From the NCBI GenBank assembly GCA_004352715.1, contig SCFE01000041.1:620054-684053 (forward strand): a stretch of 64,000 bases of DNA. The letters run 5' to 3'. A program made the translations under genes and the position numbers. Source of the DNA: Hofstenia miamia. Taxonomy: Eukaryota; Xenacoelomorpha; Acoela. Of this stretch, positions 56,694 to 64,000 are shown piece after piece. The notes beneath the pieces were generated by a model, which had not been told where the DNA came from, did not search any database, and saw nothing but the letters and a program-made list of their open reading frames with translations. Numbering within the stretch: position 1 is the first letter of the stretch; every line of letters begins with the position of its first letter.

Positions 56694-57257
56694 AAAAAAC
56701 AATATTTATATTAAAATTTCCCTAAGTTATTTAAAATACAAGCAATAAATATAGTGAAAATAACTGCATTATAGTCAATTGTTATCTTACTTGTTGACTT
56801 TGAGGGAAATCAAATACAGTTGGGACGCAATGCATCTTGGGATTCAGCCTTTTCTTACCAGATGGAGTTGTAATGATACAGGCAGGGCTAAAGTGGCGCT
56901 CACAAATAACTGAATGTGGTGTCACGGTGTATTCTGGCTTCCACCGGACTGCTTTGATCCATATCCTTCTTAGATTATTGTTTTTCGGAAAGTGGAAAAC
57001 TGATAATCTTGACTGTGTTGAGCGATAGCCAGTTTTGCAATTGGGCATGCAACATTTGTTAACCATTATTCTATACGTTGATATAGCGAGAAGATAGCAC
57101 AACACTGCACATAAAGCTAACTCAATAATTACTGATGATTAATCATCTTGAAAATGCACCCGCTTAAATAAAACCTTGCAGATGATTGGATGGCATATTA
57201 CACACACTGAAAATGTAGGATGCGAGTCCAAGCGGCGTGAATTAGCATTATTATTTA
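56694..57257 (-). repeat. Tandem duplication unit 2 (THAP exon region)
   Basis: Second copy of 56091-56654, including about 200 bases of flank upstream of the THAP exon and the donor site. Confidence 0.9.
56791..57066 (-). CDS. THAP-domain protein, first exon, copy 2
   Basis: Same exon as 56188-56463 with the same start, zinc ligands, VPTVF box and donor (GTAAGA at 56790). Two residue changes (Trp42, Ile54) leave the zinc ligands untouched. Because the copies are so alike and a single N lies between them, they may be two alleles placed in tandem by the assembly. Confidence 0.7.
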
Positions 57258-59280
57258 TCGAGGCCTCTATTTAGTATTTGTGCAAGGTTCTGGGCCGTGT
57301 TTATAGAAGGCCTTGGTCAATATCAAAGTTGGGTCCTTATTTTCAGTCTGAGGAAAACCCACATTATCTCCAGGCTTATGAATTTGGTAAATATATGGGG
57401 AATTATGAAAATGTTGACCTTTAAAGGTAGCAGTAAGTTATTTTATATATAGTAAGACCGCTGTTTGTTGAGAATATAAATAATGTGAGCTGTTTGGTAA
57501 TGGGAAAAGTCAGTCAGTTACAGTTTGTGCTACATGTGTTTTATAAGAACAAAGTTTATGCATTTTTAAAATACGGGCTTTCTACTGTAAATGTATTTCA
57601 ATATCACGATTTTTTTAATGAACTTTTTTCTTCAAATGTACTTGACAATTTGAAGAAATTCTACAGTGAAGAAAGGAAGTGATATTTTGGAAAACGAATA
57701 AATTAAATTTATTTACGTCAACTTCAATTTAAAAGAGAAAGCTTTACAATTATTACAAGAACACGGTTATAGAAAAATTACCGAAGAATCCATTTTAAAG
57801 AAAATTAATAAGAAATATTAATACTGTATTCTCACATATTAAAAAGCACTTATATTTGTAGTGTAGCTTCCTAAATTTTGTCAAGCAATTTAGAGAAAAC
57901 TTCTGAATATGATCAAAGCATAATTGAAACACATCAATTTTTTATTTTAAAATGTCTTATATATTTGTTTAATTTATAGTGAGAATTCGCATTTCAAATC
58001 TTAAATGCCATTTTCTAATTAAATTAGCATTCTTTCACCAGTTACTGATGCACACATACATCATTACCTGATTGCAGTGGCCTGTGGCCATGGAAGTAGG
58101 GTGGCAGTTTTTACTCCATTGTTTTAAATTTTGCTGCGAATAAAGTGGAGCCTGATCCTAGGCTCTAATGGATATTAAATAATTTTGTATTGTTTATCTC
58201 GCATTGTACAATAATTAGAAAGGCAATAACGAGTTGGCAGTACTCATTGCTATAAATGGCAATTGAAAAAAATGTTTTGGACTAAGCTTGACAGAATTTC
58301 TAACTAGCAATTGCTAACTTCTAAAATCCTCTTTCAGGCATTTATTTAATCGGCCTGGTGAACGCTTTCCAAAGATTCTCATGTGGGCTTGATTCACTTA
58401 ATTGTCTTGGAAATATCATGCTAACGTGATTGCACTTCAAAATAGATTTGGCGCCATGTATGACATATTTTAAGTTCTACAAATAGTGTTATATTTATAT
58501 TTCATTTCAAATTAAATAACATCAATTTATATTCTAAGATTAATGTATTAAGCTTACAATTTTTTAGAATGCAGAGTTAAATTCATTGCTTTTTAAGGAA
58601 AAGCATTCCACTGTTAATGGTGGAGAACCAACTTTGAGCAAAATTGTAAACTTTATGTTAATATCAAATTTCTTAAGGTATATATATATATATATATATA
58701 TGTAGTTTGTATTAACTAGAACAGTTCATATTCTTCAAAATAAATTGATTAAATAAAACATAAAAATTTAATTAATTTTTTTAAAGCACCTATATTATTT
58801 TTTATCTTTAAACTGTACAAAGTGGGCAGAGCTTCTTTTGCGAAAATAATGCTAGGCCTGGTCAATGATCAAATTACAAGAGTCAATCAATTATCAATGA
58901 ATTATCTCCACAAATGTCGGATAGCCAAAATAATTTTTTAAAAAGGTTATTCTTAACATATATATCGAAATCAAACAGAATATCTTCCTTTTAATGAGGG
59001 AATACAATACAACCAATGCCTCTACTTTTAAGGATATACATTTAGGGTTAAGGTTTATACCGAGTACATGTTCCGGAATTACAATTGGTTCAAAAAAAGC
59101 AAACTTTGTACTTTGTAATTCTGAGTATTGCATGCAACTATGAATGTTGAAAATATTGTAAACTTTATTGGACACTTCTTGAAGAGTCATGTCAGGATTT
59201 TTCGCAATCAATTTCTTCAAAAACGTTTTAATCTCACAAGTTATCTTGTGACAAACTGCACCAACTTTGTCCCAAAGTAA
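57258..59280. other. Intergenic, weak coding-like fragments
   Basis: The plus strand 57485-57682, and a second frame to about 57822 (VNFNLKEKALQLLQEHGYRK), read as coding-like but match nothing I know. A minus-strand frame at 58894-59220 starts KKLIAKNPDMTLQEVSNKV, faintly like a transposase helix-turn-helix, unproven. A (TA)n run is at 58679-58702. Confidence 0.35.
58679..58702. repeat. (TA)n microsatellite
   Basis: About 12 TA units. Confidence 0.9.
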
Positions 59281-59282
59281 TA

Positions 59283-59284
<2 letters not shown>

Positions 59285-59318
<34 letters not shown>
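59285..59318. repeat. (TA)n microsatellite
   Basis: About 17 TA units. Confidence 0.9.
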
Positions 59319-61335
59319 CGTTAAGAAATTAATAATCCTGCTTCGAATTTTCATTTGTCAAATTTGATTTTTCATTTGTCGAATTTGCAATTTAAAAGAT
59401 GTAAGCTTTGCAACATTGAATTTGATTTTATTTTGATTACTCTAAATTATTTTGGATATATTGCTTGTAACGAGTTCTACTTAACAATTAGTATCATCTG
59501 CATGGGGTGAATAGCAACAAAAGCTTTACAGAAACTTTCCACAACTAAAATGTCATTGACAAGATTGGTATAAACTTAATGTTAATATTCTCAAATATTT
59601 TTAATCATTGAACATCCTTGAGAAAAACTATGTTGTGTATTTTAGCCAATCAGAAGCTGTGCGTAATTGCACTGCAACTGTATTGTTCGTCATGAAGATG
59701 AAGACCATTCAGTGATAGTTCACCTTCATATTTCTTCCTTACGCTTATCAACATCATTTAGAGGTGATATGATAGATTAGCATCACCATTTCTCTAACTG
59801 TAATCAGACTGTGCCGTTAACACCACATTCATTTCATTAACATTATCCCAAACCCAACAGAGCTTGTTCATCCGCTTGCGGTGGTAGTCTTTAAGGGCCT
59901 GAAGGTCGGATTGAAGCAAATGGTGCATGGAAAGGGGCTATGCCAAAGGAGAACTTCCCGCAAATTTGGAATAACCTCTAGTGCCAGTCATCTCGATCAG
60001 CATTGAGGACGTGACCAAGAGGTTGCCAGCTGCAAGTACTATTAACGCAAAAATTGTTCAGGACTTTGATAGAGCTACTCCAGAGGTGGAGGCTTACGAT
60101 GAAACAGACTACGTCGGATGCACTACTGGGCTCGATTGTTTACAGTGCTTAAACTCTATACAGTATGGCCCTGTGACAAATGTAATCATGATGCAGAAGA
60201 GCCATTCTACACGTGTCTGCTGTGTAACGGACACTATTAAAAAATATAGCTCATGAGTTCATGTAAAAATCTTTGGAATACATTTTTCTTCTTTTATAAA
60301 TCTTTGGGATTATTTAGCCTAAATTGTATTTTTAAATGCGGGTACATACATTAAAGAGATGCGCATACTGTAATTAAGGGACTTAATTGACGTACCTAAG
60401 CGACAAATAGTATATTTCCGCATTTTTACATAGGGTGTCGAATTCAGGTCAAAACAAAACATCGCAATTAATCAACTTCAGCTCCCAAACATAGAGTTTA
60501 TTCGCATGATGTAGTTACTATTGAATACACCTCACAATAATACTACACTAGAAGGCAATATCGACGTTTGAATTAAAAAAATTCAATTGGGCAATAATTT
60601 TGCTACTTTAGAAAACATAAAAATGCGAATTCACCCAATTTCACGGTACTAACAGGTCTATAGTTTGTGCTTTAAAGCGATTTCCAGGTTTGAAAATTGG
60701 AACTACATAGGATATTTTCATAAATCAGGTTAATAACATGTTGAGATTACGTGTGTGTATATCTTCTGTAAGTGTCCAGTAAAAAAGCGTTATTGCGTCG
60801 TTATTGCCAACATCAAACGCTACTAAAACAACACAGAACATTTAATTAGTAAGGAAACAGACTGATTTCCATTTGTACATTGAAATTTGGAGGCACTTAC
60901 AACTAACATGCGAAAAATCTTCTAGAATTTTTTAAAAATTATATATATTGACAAGGTGATACCTAGGTATCGCTTTGATATTGACTTGTACAAAAGCATT
61001 AATTACATTCGCTGTTATTGTAATATATGCTATCATAGAAAATACATTGCATTTTGGATAATTGTGTTATATTTAAGACTACAGTGCTAAATTGATAATT
61101 GTAAGTTGCGAAATACTTTAAGACAATAAAATTCTAGCAATAAATACTTTGCAAACTTTGTACAATTTCCGCCAAAATATCGACACTAAAACGATTCAAA
61201 TATTTATTAAACGACACATTTATGCTACTATGATGTCCAACCGACGTTGTAACGATGAAATTGTTTCTATCTGGGGTGAACCAATTTTTACTGGTTGCTT
61301 TAAGAAAATTGGAAGGAAAATTGTCAGATGTAAGC
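59319..61335. other. Intergenic, one GC-richer patch
   Basis: A GC-richer patch at 59830-60260 contains a plus-strand frame (59981-60256, SIEDVTKRLPAASTINAKIVQDFDRATPEVEAYDE) with coding character but no family I recognise and no good start. It may be a relic or an exon. The rest is plain AT-rich DNA. Confidence 0.35.
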
Positions 61336-61425
61336 AGAGGCGCACCCAAAAGGGGGGGAACTGGGGGAACGTTCCCCGCCTCAACAGAGCACAGATGCTT
61401 CCATTTCTCATGAAATGTATGCTGA
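61336..61425 (+). repeat. Dispersed repeat terminus (matches 17750-17850)
   Basis: Starts CAGAGGCGCACCCAAAAGG, then GAACGTTCCCC, GCCTCA, AGAGCA and CATGAAATGT. The same blocks occur inverted near 17800. Probably a hAT-type element end. Confidence 0.5.
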
Positions 61426-61725
61426 TATGATAACATAGTACATATATATTAAGCAATGCTTCAAATCTATCTGCAGGGGTAAGCAATAATTAATTTATAT
61501 TGCAATTATTACAATAATTGGAAATGGATTAATCTATTAAATACTTTAGAAGAAGAAAAATTACCAATAATTTGCAATTATTTAGGTTCACTAAGAACGT
61601 TCTCACAAGCATTAATGGATGAAAATCTTGGTGAAACATAATAAAGTCCCAATTCGAAAATCATTATTGTCCTGCCTAGTAAATTAATACAGTATTGGCT
61701 ATTGCTGTGTATAGCACAGTTTGAT

Positions 61726-61889
61726 NNNNNNNNNNNNNNNNNNNNNNNNNNNNNNNNNNNNNNNNNNNNNNNNNNNNNNNNNNNNNNNNNNNNNNNNNNN
61801 NNNNNNNNNNNNNNNNNNNNNNNNNNNNNNNNNNNNNNNNNNNNNNNNNNNNNNNNNNNNNNNNNNNNNNNNNNNNNNNNNNNNNNNNN
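61726..61889. other. Assembly gap, 164 N
   Basis: A sized gap; the right edge enters a degenerate CCCACATTTAC repeat tract. Confidence 0.99.
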
Positions 61890-62070
61890 TCCCACATTTA
61901 CTTACTTACTTTTTATTTTTACTTTCCCACATTTACTTACTTTTTATTTTTACTTTTTACTTTCCCACACTAACCTACATTTTTTAATTTCCCACATTAA
62001 CATACATTTTTTTAGTTTTACTCTCCCACATAATTACATGTATTACATTACCTTACATGCATTAATTTCC
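61890..62070 (+). repeat. Degenerate CCCACATTTAC tandem tract
   Basis: At least six units of CCCACA followed by TTAC/TAAC and T-rich spacers; the adjacent gap probably holds more. Confidence 0.6.
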
Positions 62071-62077
62071 CACATTT

Positions 62078-62241
62078 ACATACCTGTTTAAAAAGTGGAA
62101 TCGAAAAATATTTGCAAGTAAAAATAATTTACATACTTGTTTTAAAAAGTGGAATCGAAAAATATTTCAAAGTAAAAATAATTTACATACTTGTTTTAAA
62201 AAAATGGAATCGAAAAAACATTTCCAAGTAAAAATACATAC
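62078..62241 (+). repeat. About 53-bp tandem repeat, three units
   Basis: Units begin ACATAC at 62078, 62131 and 62185 (a partial restart at 62236), each containing TGGAATCGAAAAA and AAGTAAAAATA. Confidence 0.8.
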
Positions 62242-63968
62242 TTCCACAGAGGCATACTCTCACCATACAGAGAAAACGAACATTTATAAAAAATAAATTT
62301 ATTTACAAACAAAATATAAAATGCACTAATAAATGATAAAGTTCACATAGCAAATTTCATCTATAGTTGAATGATAATATTCGCCACAACTTCATTGTTG
62401 GATGAGAATGGTGGAGAAAACATCCATATAATACCGCAAGATAGACGTTCTTCTTCTTCTAATAATGTTAGTTGACGACGCTAAAACATTCAATTAGTAC
62501 AATAAAAAACAGAAATTAAAATAATGACAAACAGTTTTAATCTTTACACACACAACAAATATAATATATTATATGTAAACAATCATAATGAAAAACAATA
62601 TGTTCTATTATAATGTAAAAGAATGNNNNNNNNNNNNNNNNNNNNNNNNNNNNNNNNNNNNNNNNNNNNNNNNNNNNNNNNNNNNNNNNNNNNNNNNNNN
62701 NNNNNNNNNNNNNNNNNNNNNNNNNNNNNNNNNNNNNNNNNNNNNNNNNNNNNNNNNNNNNNNNNNNNNNNNNNNNNNNNNNNNNNNNNNNNNNNNNNNN
62801 NNNNNNNNNNNNNNNNNNNNNNNNNNNNNNNNNNNNNNNNNNNNNNNNNNNNNNNNNNNNNNNNNNNNNNNNNNNNNNNNNNNNNNNNNNNNNNNNNNNN
62901 NNNNNNNNNNNNNNNNNNNNNNNNNNNNNNNNNNNNNNNNNNNNNNNNNNNNNNNNNNNNNNNNNNNNNNNNNNNNNNNNNNNNNNNNNNNNNNNNNNNN
63001 NNNNNNNNNNNNNNNNNNNNNNNNNNNNNNNNNNNNNNNNNNNNNNNNNNNNNNNNNNNNNNNNNNNNNNNNNNNNNNNNNNNNNNNNNNNNNNNNNNNN
63101 NNNNNNNNNNNNNNNNNNNNNNNNNNNNNNNNNNNNNNNNNNNNNNNNNNNNNNNNNNNNNNNNNNNNNNNNNNNNNNNNNNNNNNNNNNNNNNNNNNNN
63201 NNNNNNNNNNNNNNNNNNNNNNNNNNNNNNNNNNNNNNNNNNNNNNNNNNNNNNNNNNNNNNNNNNNNNNNNNNNNNNNNNNNNNNNNNNNNNNNNNNNN
63301 NNNNNNNNNNNNNNNNNNNNNNNNNNNNNNNNNNNNNNNNNNNNNNNNNNNNNNNNNNNNNNNNNNNNNNNNNNNNNNNNNNNNNNNNNNNNNNNNNNNN
63401 NNNNNNNNNNNNNNNNNNNNNNNNNNNNNNNNNNNNNNNNNNNNNNNNNNNNNNNNNNNNNNNNNNNNNNNNNNNNNNNNNNNNNNNNNNNNNNNNNNNN
63501 NNNNNNNNNNNNNNNNNNNNNNNNNNNNNNNNNNNNNNNNNNNNNNNNNNNNNNNNNNNNNNNNNNNNNNNNNNNNNNNNNNNNNNNNNNNNNNNNNNNN
63601 NNNNNNNNNNNNNNNNNNNNNNNNNACATTATATACAGGGGGAACGCCTATTAATGCTTGAGTTGTTGCTTTGCAAATATTGAAATGCAGTGAAAGAATT
63701 ATAGTGTAGCATGGATGTGAGAAGATTAAAAAGAAGTAGCCTCTGAATATACATTTTGGTAAGCAGTGAAAATGTTTAAAAAAATTGTCAGTGTATCATA
63801 CATTGTAAAGCTAACCATTTTTCTAATTTTTTAATTTCATTACTTGAAACGGTTAGCAAATTATAGATTATAATCTTAAAACTTTAAATATTTAAACATT
63901 TATTAGTAATGATTTATTGCGACATGTTTCGACAAACTTGAAATGACAACAATGAAAATTTGCTTACC

Positions 63969-64000
<32 letters not shown>
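62242..64000. other. Window end, gap and microsatellite, no gene
   Basis: AT-rich DNA with a 1000-N gap at 62626-63625 and a (TA)n run from 63973 to the end. No gene is recognised. Confidence 0.6.

Overview
The window is AT-rich nuclear DNA of an invertebrate animal. The evidence is metazoan gene families (DEG/ENaC channels, THAP zinc fingers, a parallel beta-helix protein), long intergenic tracts, (TA)n microsatellites and a dense load of animal transposons (hAT, mariner, pogo-like, P-like, a CR1/L2-type LINE, copia and gypsy relics). I cannot name the species or phylum. There is no sign of bacterial operons, CRISPR arrays or recognisable tRNA/rRNA genes. Five runs of exactly 1000 N are placeholder assembly gaps; two shorter runs (384 and 164 N) and one single N also occur.

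Host-type genes are few. At the left edge is the 3' part of an intronless beta-helix protein gene (to 1247). The main theme is an intronless DEG/ENaC-type cation channel family present five times: copy 1 (+, 5475-13877) is split by a hAT transposon but keeps its frame; copy 2 (-, 32573-34096) is a frameshifted pseudogene; copy 3 (+, about 36306-37544) lacks its first membrane segment and is broken; copy 4 (-, 53304-54887) is intact (527 aa); copy 5 (-, about 52633-52920) is a C-terminal relic just downstream of copy 4. All three readable N-termini lack the usual His-Gly gating motif. A THAP-domain exon is tandemly duplicated at 56091-57257.

The rest is mostly layered mobile DNA. The hAT element in copy 1 encloses, between two placeholder gaps, a GC-richer contig (6859-11317). 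It holds a long unrecognised coding cassette, broken by two TGA stops and a frame change, and ends in a polypurine tract and LTR-like sequence. This cassette is the best candidate for something undescribed. Further right are a deleted mariner (15021-15598), a pogo-like element with a MITE nested inside (21636-22831), a LINE tail split by a P-like THAP-bearing element (25697-26350), a 3.9-kb hAT with a copia relic inside (27609-31473), a gypsy relic (about 39640-39965), a broken transposase of a family common in invertebrate genomes (about 42650-45120), and a minus-strand CR1/L2-like LINE (about 45690-51625) interrupted by a hAT MITE and by a second DNA-transposon relic.

The genes do not form a pathway. 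The biology visible here is expansion and decay of a channel family under heavy transposon bombardment, with some insertions (perfect target duplication, uninterrupted frame) looking recent.
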